The notes beneath the pieces are model-generated. The model was not told where the DNA came from and ran no database searches. It saw only the letters and a list, made by a program, of their open reading frames with translations. A program made the position numbers and the translations under genes. DNA of 64,000 nt from Marivita cryptomonadis (GTDB taxonomy: Bacteria > Pseudomonadota > Alphaproteobacteria > Rhodobacterales > Rhodobacteraceae): the NCBI RefSeq assembly GCF_002115725.1, contig NZ_JFKD01000004.1:186001-250000 (forward strand), given 5' to 3'. The number at the start of each line of letters is the position of its first letter. Positions within the stretch are counted from its first letter, which is position 1. Positions 9,075-17,615 of this stretch are shown piece after piece.

Positions 9075-9810
9075 GACACGCAATCTGGACAAGAGCTTTG
9101 GCGCCGTCCACGTCACGCGAAACGTGTCGTTGAAACTGGAACGCGGCGAACGCCGGGTGATCCTTGGACCGAACGGGGCGGGCAAGACAACGCTGTTCAA
9201 CCAGCTTGTCGGCGAACTCACCCCGGACAGCGGGTCGGTCCATCTGGCGGGCGAAGACGTCACCGCGTTGCCAGTTGCCAAACGCGCCCGTCGGGGTCTG
9301 TCGCGCAGCTACCAGAAGAACACGCTGTTCGACGGTTTGACGGTCGAGGAAAACCTTGGGTTGGCAGCGGCGGTTCACACCGGCCACGCGACCCAACTTT
9401 GGTCCGACAGCCTAGCCAAACCCGAAGTCCGCGAGATCGTGGACGAGGTGGCAAACCAAGTGAACCTCATGCCCTACATTCACGCTAAGGTGTCCGAGAT
9501 CAGCTATGGCGTCCGGCGTCAGCTTGAGGTTGGCGTTGCTTTGGCTACACGGCCTTTGGTGCTGCTGATGGACGAACCCACGAGCGGTGTCGGGCCGGAA
9601 ATGTCCAAGGGGTTTCATGACCTTTTGAACAACCTGCCGCGCGATCTGACCATGCTGATCATCGAACACGACATGGACCTTGCCTTTGACGTGGCCGACA
9701 CGATCACCGTTCTGAACTACGGCGAAGTGGTGTTCGATGGCCTGCCCGAAGCAGCACGCGGATCGAAGTTGCTCAAGGAAATCTATTTGGGGAGCTGGGA
9801 AGATGCTTGA
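9067..9810 (+). CDS. Branched-chain-type ABC transporter ATP-binding protein (LivG family)
   Basis: The 247-residue ABC ATPase has Walker A GPNGAGKTT at about 35-43, the LivG-type SRSYQKNTLFDGLTVEENL segment, the degenerate signature loop EISYGVRRQLEVGVAL, and Walker B LVLLMDEPTSG. LivG proteins often have a non-canonical LSGGQ loop. It overlaps both neighbours by 8 bp. Confidence 0.87.
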   Translation: MLETRNLDKSFGAVHVTRNVSLKLERGERRVILGPNGAGKTTLFNQLVGELTPDSGSVHLAGEDVTALPVAKRARRGLSRSYQKNTLFDGLTVEENLGLAAAVHTGHATQLWSDSLAKPEVREIVDEVANQVNLMPYIHAKVSEISYGVRRQLEVGVALATRPLVLLMDEPTSGVGPEMSKGFHDLLNNLPRDLTMLIIEHDMDLAFDVADTITVLNYGEVVFDGLPEAARGSKLLKEIYLGSWEDA

Positions 9811-10501
9811 ACTGAACGCAATTGAATCGGGCTACGGTGAAACGCAAGTTCTTTACGGGCTGTCGCTTGAGGCGCAGGCGGGTCGGGTCTTGGCCATTCT
9901 TGGCCGCAATGGTGCGGGCAAATCCACAACGCTGAAGACGATCATGGGGCTCTTGCCGCTCAAGTCCGGGGAAATCCTGTTCAACGGCAAACCGATGGTC
10001 GGCCAGCCTTTCGACATCGCCAAGAGCGGGATCGCCTATGTGCCTGAAACGCGGGACATCTTTCCGTCGCTGACAGTGCGCGAGAACCTTGAAATCGCGG
10101 CCAAGCGGTTTGGCGGAGCCGGGGCCGACTGGACGATGGAGCGGGTGTTGGATCTATTTCCGCGTCTGGGAGAGCGGATGGACAATGGCGGTACGCAACT
10201 CTCGGGTGGTGAACAGCAGATGCTTGCCATCGCGCGCGGGCTGTTGATGAACCCAAAGCTTTTGATCCTGGACGAGCCAACCGAAGGTCTTGCCCCGATC
10301 ATTGTCAAACTGATCCATGACAAGCTTCAGGACTTAAAGGCTGAAGGCCTGTCGATGATCATCGTTGAGCAGAACTTCGGCTTTGCCACGTCGCTGGCCG
10401 ATGATGTGGTGGTGGTTGGAAAGGGTCAGATCGTCTGGACCGGCAGTGCGGACGACATCAAGGCAGACGAAGACGCGCAGCATACCTGGCTGGGGGTCTG
10501 A
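9803..10501 (+). CDS. Branched-chain-type ABC transporter ATP-binding protein (LivF family)
   Basis: The 232-residue second ATPase of the importer has Walker A GRNGAGKST, signature LSGGEQQMLAIARGLL, and Walker B LLILDEPTEGLAP, which is characteristic of LivF. The ATG at 9803 lies inside the end of the LivG gene and has GGGGAG upstream. It is the last gene of the catB-ben-liv run. The next gene is on the opposite strand. Confidence 0.87.
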   Translation: MLELNAIESGYGETQVLYGLSLEAQAGRVLAILGRNGAGKSTTLKTIMGLLPLKSGEILFNGKPMVGQPFDIAKSGIAYVPETRDIFPSLTVRENLEIAAKRFGGAGADWTMERVLDLFPRLGERMDNGGTQLSGGEQQMLAIARGLLMNPKLLILDEPTEGLAPIIVKLIHDKLQDLKAEGLSMIIVEQNFGFATSLADDVVVVGKGQIVWTGSADDIKADEDAQHTWLGV

Positions 10502-10553
10502 CCGATAGCAGCACGTCCGTCGGGCGGCATGTTATCAAGTGTGCAAGGCGTGT

Positions 10554-11444
10554 TCAGAACGTCTTGCGCGCCACTTTTTGGGCGATGCTGACAAAGTGCT
10601 TCACATGCACACCCTGTTCATCGAGACGGTAATTCAGCGACAATTCCGTCCGCGCTATTTCTGGGTCGATCTTGAGAAATTTCATGCCCTTGCGTGGCGC
10701 ATTCGACACCGATTCAGGTACGATGCACACCCCTTCGCCAACAGCGACAAGGCTCAGCGCGGTTTGCAGGTCCATGCACCAAATCCGCATGGGGGCCTGA
10801 AATCCGGCATCTTCGACCGCTTTGAGAACCATGTCGGCATAGCTGGGCCGTGGGCGTTCGGGGTAGAGGATCAGGTTGTGCGTCATCAGCCGTTCCAGCT
10901 TGGCCACGGTGCGCGAACCCGTATCGACAATGTCCGGCAACGCGAGGATCAGCTTTTCCTCGATCAGGTGCTTTGACAGAAATTCGGGGTCTTTCAGGGT
11001 CGGGCGGGCAAAGACGACGTCCAATTCGCGGGACACCAAAGCGCGGTGCAAATCGGCGTTATTCATGGGGATCAGGCTTAGGTTCACCTCGGGGTAATTT
11101 GCGCGATAGGACCGGATGATGTTCGGCAATATCCCGAAGGTCGCAGATCCAACGAAGCCAATGCGCAACCGTCCTTCTGCGCCTTGCCCCAATCGCCGTA
11201 CTTCCAGCTTTGTATCCTCAAGCTGAGACACGATGGTTTTGCCGCGCGCCAGCAGGCGTTCGCCGGCTTGTGTCAACGAGATTGCGCTGCGACCGCGGTT
11301 GAAAAGGATCGCACCTAGTTCTTCTTCAAGCTGCTTGATCTGGCGACTGAGCGGCGGCTGTGCCATGTCGAGCCGTTCCGCCGCGCGACCGAAATGCAGT
11401 TCTTCGGCCACAGCGATGAAATAGGTCAGTTGTTTGAAATTCAT
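10554..11444 (-). CDS. LysR-family regulator, CatM/BenM-like
   Basis: The 296-residue protein opens with the LysR winged helix MNFKQLTYFIAVAEELHFGR, and the recognition helix is in PPLSRQIKQLEEELGAILF. The effector domain contains LRIGFVGSATFGILPNIIR, as in the CatM/BenM/CatR group that responds to muconate or benzoate. It sits between the catB-ben-liv operon and catA. Candidate sites with the shared 10-mer GGTATCACCC lie in front of both catB and catA. I infer activation of ben and cat genes by muconate or benzoate. The effector is not determinable here. Confidence 0.8.
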   Translation of the reverse strand: MNFKQLTYFIAVAEELHFGRAAERLDMAQPPLSRQIKQLEEELGAILFNRGRSAISLTQAGERLLARGKTIVSQLEDTKLEVRRLGQGAEGRLRIGFVGSATFGILPNIIRSYRANYPEVNLSLIPMNNADLHRALVSRELDVVFARPTLKDPEFLSKHLIEEKLILALPDIVDTGSRTVAKLERLMTHNLILYPERPRPSYADMVLKAVEDAGFQAPMRIWCMDLQTALSLVAVGEGVCIVPESVSNAPRKGMKFLKIDPEIARTELSLNYRLDEQGVHVKHFVSIAQKVARKTF

Positions 11445-11490
11445 CTTTAACCCTTACGCCGGTGGCCCACGCTAAGTGATCGCGCGAGAC

Positions 11491-11516
11491 AAAAAAAGCC
11501 CCCCGTAAAGGGGGGC
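11491..11516 (-). terminator. Rho-independent terminator downstream of catA
   Basis: Read on the minus strand, GGCCCCCC and GGGGGGCT flank a short TTTAC loop and are followed by seven T residues. This is a textbook intrinsic terminator 25 bp past the catA stop. It separates catA from the LysR gene further down the same strand. Confidence 0.88.
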
Positions 11517-11541
11517 CAGTCAACAGGGAGGTCGTGGTTGC

Positions 11542-12417
11542 TCACTCAGCGGCGACAGCCTGAACTGCGGCTTGTGCCTTGAGTGTGAAGTCAAACTCGA
11601 AATGCAGGTCGGTGCCCAGATCGGCAGCTGCGGGTTTGAACTTGCCGATCAGGCTTTCCTTGACGGCGAACACGCTGTCATCTTCAAGCCATGCGCTGTC
11701 GGCGTCGTAGATCTGGCTGATCAGCGGGCGGTATCCGTCTTTCGAGATAATAAAGTGCATGTGACCCGGGCGGTTTGGGTGATGGCCCATGAAGCGCAGC
11801 AGCTCACCGGCGGTTTCATCGTCGGGGATCGGGTAGGGCACGGGGCGCACGGCGACAAAGGCATAGTGGCCGTTCTCGTCGGTCTCGAACCGGCCGCGCA
11901 GGTTGTATTCAGGCTGGTCGGGGTCGAGGTTCTCGTAGATGCCGTTCGGCGCGTCTTCCCAGACATCGAGCGTCACACCGGCGATGCCGTTGCCGTGTTC
12001 GTCCTTGATGTAGCCTTCGAAATACGCGGTTTCTTCGTTGTCGTAGTGCTTTTGAATGGTCGAGGCGCCTTTGGGCAGAACCGGCGGGTTCTCACGGTAG
12101 AACGGGCCAAGCACGGTGGATTCGCTCTCGTTGCCTTCAATCGGGTTGGTCATCATGTCGACCAGAACCTCGACGCCGAGGATGTCTCCAAGCAGGATGA
12201 ACTCCTGGCGGTTTTCGTTGCACAGCTTGCCAGCACGCGCGAGGTAGTCGCAGGCGGCCAGAAATTCGCTGTGTTGAAGTTTCACGTCTTTGATGAAGGC
12301 GTGCAGGTGCTTGATCAGGCCGGTTGCGATTTCGCGCTCACGGTCAGTGATGTCGCCATGCTTGCCGAGGCTCGCGATCACGACGTCGGTGATGTTGTCT
12401 TGGTTGACGATGCCCAT
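11542..12417 (-). CDS. catA: Intradiol ring-cleavage dioxygenase (catechol or hydroxyquinol 1,2-dioxygenase)
   Basis: Opens the catechol ring between the hydroxyls to give cis,cis-muconate. The 291-residue protein has an N-terminal helical domain and an intradiol beta-sandwich. The expected Fe(III) ligands are visible as Tyr161 (GIYEN), Tyr195 (PVPYPIP), His219 and His221 (PGHMHF). The ATG at 12417 follows AGGAGGAGG; upstream in-frame starts are not supported. The stretch ESTVLGPFYREN and the RQEFILLGDILGVEVLVD helix resemble hydroxyquinol or chlorocatechol enzymes more than Acinetobacter-type CatA. Catechol is nevertheless the expected substrate given benABCD and catB. Confidence 0.85.
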   Translation of the reverse strand: MGIVNQDNITDVVIASLGKHGDITDREREIATGLIKHLHAFIKDVKLQHSEFLAACDYLARAGKLCNENRQEFILLGDILGVEVLVDMMTNPIEGNESESTVLGPFYRENPPVLPKGASTIQKHYDNEETAYFEGYIKDEHGNGIAGVTLDVWEDAPNGIYENLDPDQPEYNLRGRFETDENGHYAFVAVRPVPYPIPDDETAGELLRFMGHHPNRPGHMHFIISKDGYRPLISQIYDADSAWLEDDSVFAVKESLIGKFKPAAADLGTDLHFEFDFTLKAQAAVQAVAAE

Positions 12418-12524
12418 GGGTAAATCCTCCTCCTGGCAGTCTGTGGTTTTTGCAAGGGGCGCTCCACCGTCCCTCATCGACCACCAGACTTCCTCGAAAC
12501 TGTCGCTCAGCCCAATGCCTTGGG

Positions 12525-12542
12525 CGGTATCGGGTGATACCG
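12525..12542 (-). promoter_or_regulatory. Palindromic LysR-type operator upstream of catA
   Basis: CGGTATC-GGGT-GATACCG is a perfect 7-bp-arm palindrome about 110 bp upstream of the catA start. It also lies between catA and the divergent SCP2-like gene. It contains GTAT and ATAC half-sites like those recognised by CatM/BenM-type regulators. It shares GGTATCACCC with the catB upstream region. I infer that it is the binding site of the regulator at 10554-11444. Confidence 0.55.
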
Positions 12543-12688
12543 CAACGTGTAGGGTTCGGTCGCGGCGCGTTTGGGCTGGCGACTGACGCAGGGTTCTCAG
12601 AGTATTGACCCATACCCTGCGTGGCATGGCCCGCACCCCGTCGCCCGTGGCAGCTATTGTGGAGCATAGCACCGCAAGGGAGGCTCAG

Positions 12689-13069
12689 GTGATCGACATC
12701 TTCAAGAACATCCAATCCACACTCGATGCGACACCGCATCTATTGCGGCTGGGGCGTCTGTTTTCAGAGACCGTCCTGATCGACGTGGATGGACACGAAT
12801 TTTACCTGACCTTTGAAAAAGGTCGCATCATTTCGGTTGCCGAAGGACCAAGCCGCAAGACACCGTGGCAGTTTGCCTTGCGCACGGATGCCGAGGCGCT
12901 TGAGAAATTCTGGCAGGCACGACCCGAGCCGGGTTTCCACGACGTTTTTGGATTGGTGAAGATTGGGCGTGGTCGGATCGACGGCGATATTCTGAGCCTC
13001 GTCAAAAATCTGCGTTTTTTCAAAGAGGTGCTTGGCCTTGCCCGCACCAGACAAGAGTTGGCCGCATGA
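12689..13069 (+). CDS. SCP2-like sterol-carrier-domain protein
   Basis: The 126-residue protein has the short SCP2 fold pattern. It includes the hydrophobic strand ETVLIDVDGHEFYLTF and a C-terminal PGFHDVFGLVKIGRGRIDG segment. The GTG at 12689, behind AAGGGAGG, is preferred to an ATG 84 bp upstream that would lie in the catA promoter region. It overlaps the next hydrolase gene by 4 bp, so the pair is translated together. SCP2 domains bind hydrophobic ligands or acyl-CoAs. What it binds here is unknown. Confidence 0.7.
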   Translation: MIDIFKNIQSTLDATPHLLRLGRLFSETVLIDVDGHEFYLTFEKGRIISVAEGPSRKTPWQFALRTDAEALEKFWQARPEPGFHDVFGLVKIGRGRIDGDILSLVKNLRFFKEVLGLARTRQELAA

Positions 13070-13923
13070 GCATTGAACCAATCACAGGTCGTTACCTGAC
13101 CGTCACCATCGGCGGCGCACCACGTCGCATCTATTTCGAAGAGGCCGGGCAGGGCCGTCCGGTGCTGTGTCTGCACACCGCCGGGGCCGATACGCGCCAA
13201 TGGCGTCACCTGCTGAACGATGCCGAGATCACCGCGTCCAACCGCCTGATCGCCTTCGACATGCCCTGGCACGGCAAATCGCTGCCGCCCGAAGGGTTCG
13301 AGACCGAAGAATATTTGCTGACCACCGAGGCCTACATCGAAACCGTGCTGGCGGTCATTGATGGGCTTGGACTGGATCGCCCGGTCTTGGCAGGCTGTTC
13401 CATGGGTGGGCGCATTGCGCTGCAACTCGCGGCGCTGCATGGTCACAAGTTCAGCGGCTTCATTGCCATCGAGGCATCGGATTTCCAGCCCGCGTGGTAT
13501 GACATTGACTGGTTCCACCGTCCCGACGCCCATGGCGGAGAGATGGGAGCAGCCTTGGTGTCGGCCAATATCTCGCCCTATGCGCCCAATGCTGAGCGTT
13601 GGAACACCCTTTGGATGTTCATGCAAAGCGGTCCAGGCGTGTTTCGTGGCGATCTGAGTTTCTACACCAAGGATGACAGCCTGATCCCGCGCCTGCCGAC
13701 GATTGATACGGGGGCCACGCCAGTTCACCTGATTGTTGGTGCTTATGACCTGACCTGTACGCCCGAGGACGCGAAACGTACGGCAGATGCCATTCCGGGA
13801 GCGACACTCGCCGTGATGGACCAGCTTGGGCACTTTCCGATGAGCGAGCATCCCGACGGCTTCCGGCCGTTCTTTGTCGCTGCTCTCGACAAGATGCCGA
13901 CAACGGCCGCCAAGGCTGCCTGA
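13066..13923 (+). CDS. Alpha/beta hydrolase, possible enol-lactone hydrolase
   Basis: The 285-residue protein has an alpha/beta hydrolase core. The nucleophile elbow is GCSMGG with Ser112. The oxyanion region is CLHTAGADTRQW, the acid is probably Asp228 in VGAYDLT, and the base is His256 in QLGHFP. PcaD-type 3-oxoadipate enol-lactonases belong to this family and one is needed after CatB. This protein is a reasonable candidate, but its lid region is longer than in PcaD. It could be another esterase or a meta-cleavage-type hydrolase. Confidence 0.75.
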   Translation: MSIEPITGRYLTVTIGGAPRRIYFEEAGQGRPVLCLHTAGADTRQWRHLLNDAEITASNRLIAFDMPWHGKSLPPEGFETEEYLLTTEAYIETVLAVIDGLGLDRPVLAGCSMGGRIALQLAALHGHKFSGFIAIEASDFQPAWYDIDWFHRPDAHGGEMGAALVSANISPYAPNAERWNTLWMFMQSGPGVFRGDLSFYTKDDSLIPRLPTIDTGATPVHLIVGAYDLTCTPEDAKRTADAIPGATLAVMDQLGHFPMSEHPDGFRPFFVAALDKMPTTAAKAA

Positions 13924-13951
13924 TAGTCACCACTGCACGGGAGGAGGAACC

Positions 13952-14068
13952 ATGTGCAAGAATGAAGGAAACCCCTGTCCGGGATGCAAGAAGCACAAAA
14001 CGTCCGACGCGGCGTGGATGTTCTTCTCGGAGGATGAACGTCAGGCGCTTGAAGCAATGAGCCAGTAA
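13952..14068 (+). CDS. 38-residue Cys-containing small protein
   Basis: A short ORF behind an excellent GGGAGGAGGAAC site encodes MCKNEGNPCPGCKKHKT followed by an acidic helix-like tail FFSEDERQALEAM. Cys2, Cys9 and Cys12 (CPGC) could bind a metal or form a disulphide. It lies 28 bp after the hydrolase and 90 bp before the BKACE gene on the same strand. I do not recognise the family. The ribosome site and operon position argue that it is translated. Confidence 0.55.
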   Translation: MCKNEGNPCPGCKKHKTSDAAWMFFSEDERQALEAMSQ

Positions 14069-14158
14069 AAAAGCACCTGCCCACGCAGCTGCGCATTCCT
14101 GAAAGATCACTGATTACGCCGAGCCGAGACATTCGGTGTGGCACAGCGGAAAGACACC

Positions 14159-15019
14159 ATGAATAACCCCTGTATCATTTGCGTGGCCATCGCCGGCAGT
14201 TTACCGACCAAGGCCAACAACCCGGCTGTTCCGATCACCGTGTCGGAACAGGTGGAATCGACCCACGAGGCGTTCGAGGCTGGAGCAACCATCGTGCACG
14301 CCCACGTGCGCAATGACGATGAAACCCCGTCCTCGGACCCCGAGAAATTCGCGGCGCTCAAGGACGGGATCGAAAAGCATTGCCCCGGCATGATTATCCA
14401 GTTCTCGACCGGAGGCCGTTCCGGTGCAGGACAGACACGTGGAGGGATGTTGCCGTTGCGGCCGGACATGGCATCGCTTTCGGTCGGGTCCAACAATTTT
14501 CCAACCCGCGTTTACGAGAACCCGCCAGACCTTGTCGATTGGCTGGCTTCGGAGATGCTGAGTTACGATGTCAAACCCGAGATTGAGGCCTTCGATCTGA
14601 GCCACATCCTCAAGGCCAAGGATATGGCCGACAAAGGTCAGCTTTCTGGAACGCCGTATATCCAATTCGTGATGGGGGTGAAGAACGCGATGCCGGTCGA
14701 TCGGGACGTGTTCGACTATTATATTCATACGGTGAAACGTTTGTTCGGTGACGACACCGCGTGGTGCGCTGCCGGGATCGGGGCGAACCAGCTGACGCTC
14801 AACGAATGGGCCATTGCCGCAGGAGGCCATGCGCGTACGGGTCTTGAGGACAACGTGCGCCTTGACCGCGACACGCTTGCTGCAAGCAACGCCGCGCTGG
14901 TGCGCCGGACTGTCGACATCTGTGAAAAGAACAACCGCCCGGTCGCGACCTGGCAAGAGGCGCGCCGCATCCTCGGGCTGCGGACGCCCGAGACCACAAC
15001 ACAAGGACAAGCCGCATGA
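14159..15019 (+). CDS. Beta-keto acid cleavage enzyme (BKACE, DUF849)
   Basis: BKACE proteins condense a beta-keto acid with acetyl-CoA and cleave it to acetoacetate plus a new acyl-CoA. Counting from the ATG at 14159 gives 286 residues. The zinc-ligand pair is His47/His49 (HAHVR) with Glu230, next to Asp231. Arg226 and Glu143 fall at the positions known as catalytic in 3-keto-5-aminohexanoate cleavage enzyme. An ATG at 14138 is less likely. Its ATGA overlap with a CoA-transferase, in a catechol locus without pcaF, suggests 3-oxoadipate as substrate. That assignment is inference. Confidence 0.85.
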   Translation: MNNPCIICVAIAGSLPTKANNPAVPITVSEQVESTHEAFEAGATIVHAHVRNDDETPSSDPEKFAALKDGIEKHCPGMIIQFSTGGRSGAGQTRGGMLPLRPDMASLSVGSNNFPTRVYENPPDLVDWLASEMLSYDVKPEIEAFDLSHILKAKDMADKGQLSGTPYIQFVMGVKNAMPVDRDVFDYYIHTVKRLFGDDTAWCAAGIGANQLTLNEWAIAAGGHARTGLEDNVRLDRDTLAASNAALVRRTVDICEKNNRPVATWQEARRILGLRTPETTTQGQAA

Positions 15020-15720
15020 AAAAGGTTTATGGGTCCGCATCAGAGGCGCTCGATGGCCTCTTGCAGGATGGCATGCTGATCGCTGCCGGAGGTTTTGGCC
15101 TGTGTGGCATCCCGGAACTGTTGATTGACGCGCTGGTGGCCAGCGGTGTCAAGGATTTGACCGTGGCATCAAACAACGCTGGGGTGGATGATTTCGGTTT
15201 GGGCAAACTGCTTGCCACCCGACAGATCAAGAAAATGATATCGTCTTACGTGGGCGAAAATGCGGAATTCATGCGCCAGTACCTGTCCGGCGAGTTGGAG
15301 CTTGAGTTCAATCCGCAAGGCACCTTGGCTGAACGGATGCGTGCCGGTGGTGCGGGCATTCCCGGTTTTTATACCAAGACAGGCGTCGGAACCGTGATTG
15401 CTGAAGGCAAGGATCACCGCGATTTCAATGGTGAGACCTACATCATGGAAGAAGGTATCTTTGCCGATCTGTCGATCATCAAGGCATGGAAAGCCGATGA
15501 CACCGGCAACCTGATCTTCCGCAAGACGGCGCGAAACTTTAACCCGCCCGCCGCGATGTGCGGCAAGGTCTGCGTGGCCGAGGTCGAGGAAATCGTGCCG
15601 CGCGGTTCGATTGATCCTGACCTCATCCATCTGCCGGGCATCTACGTGCATCGGATCATCCAAGGTCCGCACGAGAAACGCATCGAACAACGGACCGTTC
15701 GCCAAAAGGAGAGTGCGTAA
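15016..15720 (+). CDS. 3-oxoacid CoA-transferase, subunit A
   Basis: The 234-residue alpha subunit of a succinyl-CoA:3-oxoacid CoA-transferase has the [16 protein letters not shown] loop, [12 protein letters not shown] and YVGENAEF. The ScoA/AtoD and PcaI/CatI families cannot be separated by eye, though the sequence reads most like ScoA. It is translationally coupled to BKACE upstream and to subunit B downstream. It could activate acetoacetate released by BKACE, or 3-oxoadipate itself. Confidence 0.87.
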   Translation: MKKVYGSASEALDGLLQDGMLIAAGGFGLCGIPELLIDALVASGVKDLTVASNNAGVDDFGLGKLLATRQIKKMISSYVGENAEFMRQYLSGELELEFNPQGTLAERMRAGGAGIPGFYTKTGVGTVIAEGKDHRDFNGETYIMEEGIFADLSIIKAWKADDTGNLIFRKTARNFNPPAAMCGKVCVAEVEEIVPRGSIDPDLIHLPGIYVHRIIQGPHEKRIEQRTVRQKESA

Positions 15721-16358
15721 TGCCCAGTTCAATCAAAGGGTGGGATCGCAACCAGATGGCCGCCCGCGCGGCACAGGAACTCGAAGACGGTATGTATGTG
15801 AATCTTGGTATCGGGATTCCGACGCTGGTGGCAAACTATGTCGGCGACAAGGACATCACCTTGCAGTCCGAAAACGGCATGCTGGGTATGGGGCCGTTCC
15901 CCTTTGAAGGAGAGGAAGACGCCGATCTGATCAACGCTGGCAAACAGACCATCACCGAGTTGAACCGCACTTCGTATTTCGACAGTGCGACCAGCTTTGG
16001 CATGATCCGGGGCGGCAAGATCGCTGCTGCGATCCTAGGGGCGATGGAAGTGTCGGAACGTGGCGATCTTGCCAATTGGATGATCCCCGGCAAGCTGGTC
16101 AAAGGCATGGGCGGCGCAATGGACTTGGTGGCCGGTGTGGGCCGGGTGATCGTCGTGATGGATCACACGAACAAGCATGGCGAGAGCAAAGTTCTGAGGG
16201 ACTGCACGTTGCCTCTGACCGGCAAGGGCGTGGTCGACCGGATTATCACCAACCTTGGTGTGCTTGATGTGACCGTAAACGGTCTGAGCCTCGTTGAATG
16301 CGCAGATGGCGTGACCCGCCAGGATATCATTGGTGCGACCGAGGCTTTGATTGTCTGA
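15720..16358 (+). CDS. 3-oxoacid CoA-transferase, subunit B
   Basis: The 212-residue beta subunit carries the catalytic Glu51 in QSENGMLGMGPFP, which forms the glutamyl-CoA intermediate. Other family segments are YVNLGIGIPTLVANY and GMGGAMDLVAG. It shares one base with subunit A (TAATG). No thiolase gene follows, although PcaF or an acetoacetyl-CoA thiolase is needed to finish the pathway. That enzyme must be encoded elsewhere. Confidence 0.88.
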   Translation: MPSSIKGWDRNQMAARAAQELEDGMYVNLGIGIPTLVANYVGDKDITLQSENGMLGMGPFPFEGEEDADLINAGKQTITELNRTSYFDSATSFGMIRGGKIAAAILGAMEVSERGDLANWMIPGKLVKGMGGAMDLVAGVGRVIVVMDHTNKHGESKVLRDCTLPLTGKGVVDRIITNLGVLDVTVNGLSLVECADGVTRQDIIGATEALIV

Positions 16359-16568
16359 TTGCACGCGCCTTTGGTGTCGAGGTCGAGGCGCAGCATAGCT
16401 GCATGGTTTACCCGTCCAGCCATGCTCGGACGGGCCGTGTTTTATGGTGTAACACTTCGCGTATGTGCCAGTATTCGGCGAAGGCCATCTTTGTGCGCAA
16501 GGCCTGACCTGCGCGGAAGGTCCGAGCCTAAATCTGCAAGACGAGCGGCAAAAGCCCGGCGGGTGATG

Positions 16569-17504
16569 TCACCGACGTGTCAACGCGTCAGAGATATCGG
16601 CCTGCATCTGGTCAACCGCGCCGGCAAGGTCGGTGATGAAGGCGTGTGCGGCCATCGACTGGGTGGCATAGCCCGGTGTCAGGATGGACACGCTGTTCAT
16701 GATCCTTGGCCGGAAGCGTCGGATCGACAGCCGGGCGTGTTCCGGTGCGGTCAGGAGATGGCTGTAGGCGGTAATCATGTCGCAGATCATCACGCAAACG
16801 CCCGCCGCCACGAATTGCAAGCCGGGCAGGAAGGTGCGCAGCTCCAGCCGTTTGTTGAACCTGCATCCGGCGGTGCGAAACGCGGCTTCGGTCTGAACCG
16901 CTGTGCGGTGTTCATCGAACAGCACGGCCAAAGGTCTTCCTTCAAGGTCTTGTGGCGTGATGATTTCGGCCTTTGCCAGTGGATCGTCTGCAGGCAGGAC
17001 GCAGACGCATTCGAGATCGTAATCCGTCTGCAGAATAGACGCGCGTGGAGCAGGGGTTTCCGAAAACCCGACATCGTATTGCTGCGAGGCAATCAAGTCT
17101 TCGATCACATCCGATGAGCGCATGATCAGGGATACATCGAGATCATCCCGGCCCTTCAGAAACCGCGTCATGAGCGTGGGAAGGAAAACGCTTGATGCCG
17201 CAGGGTGACAGGCGACCTGCAACTTGCCCGATTGCAACGAGCTCATCCGTTGCAGCGTACGTTCTGTACGCTCGACCCGTTCAAGAATTTCCTCGCATTC
17301 CTCAAGGAAGAAATGCGCCTCGGGTGTTGGTGTCAGCTTGCCATGGGTTCTGACAAAAAGCGCAAAGCCAAGTTGGTCTTCGAGTGTCTGTACCATGGTT
17401 GAAACTGCGGGTTGCGTGCGCCCGACGCTGCGTGCGGCCTGACTGATGGACCCTGAGCGCATTATCTCGCGAAAGGTCGAAAGCTGCCTGAGGGTGAGAT
17501 GCAT
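16569..17504 (-). CDS. LysR-family regulator divergent from the TRAP-dehydrogenase locus
   Basis: The 311-residue protein starts MHLTLRQLSTFREIMRSGSI, a usual LysR N-terminus. An in-frame ATG 15 bases earlier would lie inside the inverted repeat. The helix-turn-helix is in ISQAARSVGRTQPAVSTMVQ. The effector domain is generic. It is transcribed away from the TRAP transporter and dehydrogenase genes, so it most likely controls them in response to their substrate. The substrate is not known. Confidence 0.83.
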   Translation of the reverse strand: MHLTLRQLSTFREIMRSGSISQAARSVGRTQPAVSTMVQTLEDQLGFALFVRTHGKLTPTPEAHFFLEECEEILERVERTERTLQRMSSLQSGKLQVACHPAASSVFLPTLMTRFLKGRDDLDVSLIMRSSDVIEDLIASQQYDVGFSETPAPRASILQTDYDLECVCVLPADDPLAKAEIITPQDLEGRPLAVLFDEHRTAVQTEAAFRTAGCRFNKRLELRTFLPGLQFVAAGVCVMICDMITAYSHLLTAPEHARLSIRRFRPRIMNSVSILTPGYATQSMAAHAFITDLAGAVDQMQADISDALTRR

Positions 17505-17509
17505 ATACC

Positions 17510-17555
17510 ATAAATCCAATTGATGAACTTAAAGATATTTTAAAATTGATTTTAT
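17510..17555. promoter_or_regulatory. Inverted repeat in the divergent LysR/TRAP promoter
   Basis: ATAAATCCAATT (17510-17521) is repeated in inverted form as AATTGATTTTAT (17544-17555), 10 of 12 matching. The sites are about three helical turns apart in AT-rich DNA between the two divergent genes. This layout suits paired LysR recognition and activation sites. The evidence is position and symmetry only. Confidence 0.45.
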
Positions 17556-17615
17556 GCCCTCTGTCCAGTGTCATGGCGTCAGCATCCACAACCACTGTGT
17601 GGTGCAGGGGGATAC

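Noticed and set aside
12689..13069. SCP2-like gene as the missing muconolactone isomerase (catC)
   Set aside because: CatC is about 95 residues with a different pattern. The PGFHDVFGLVKIGRG segment fits SCP2 domains.
16359..17117. 252-residue plus-strand ORF opposite the LysR gene
   Set aside because: It overlaps a well-supported LysR gene and has no ribosome site or family features.
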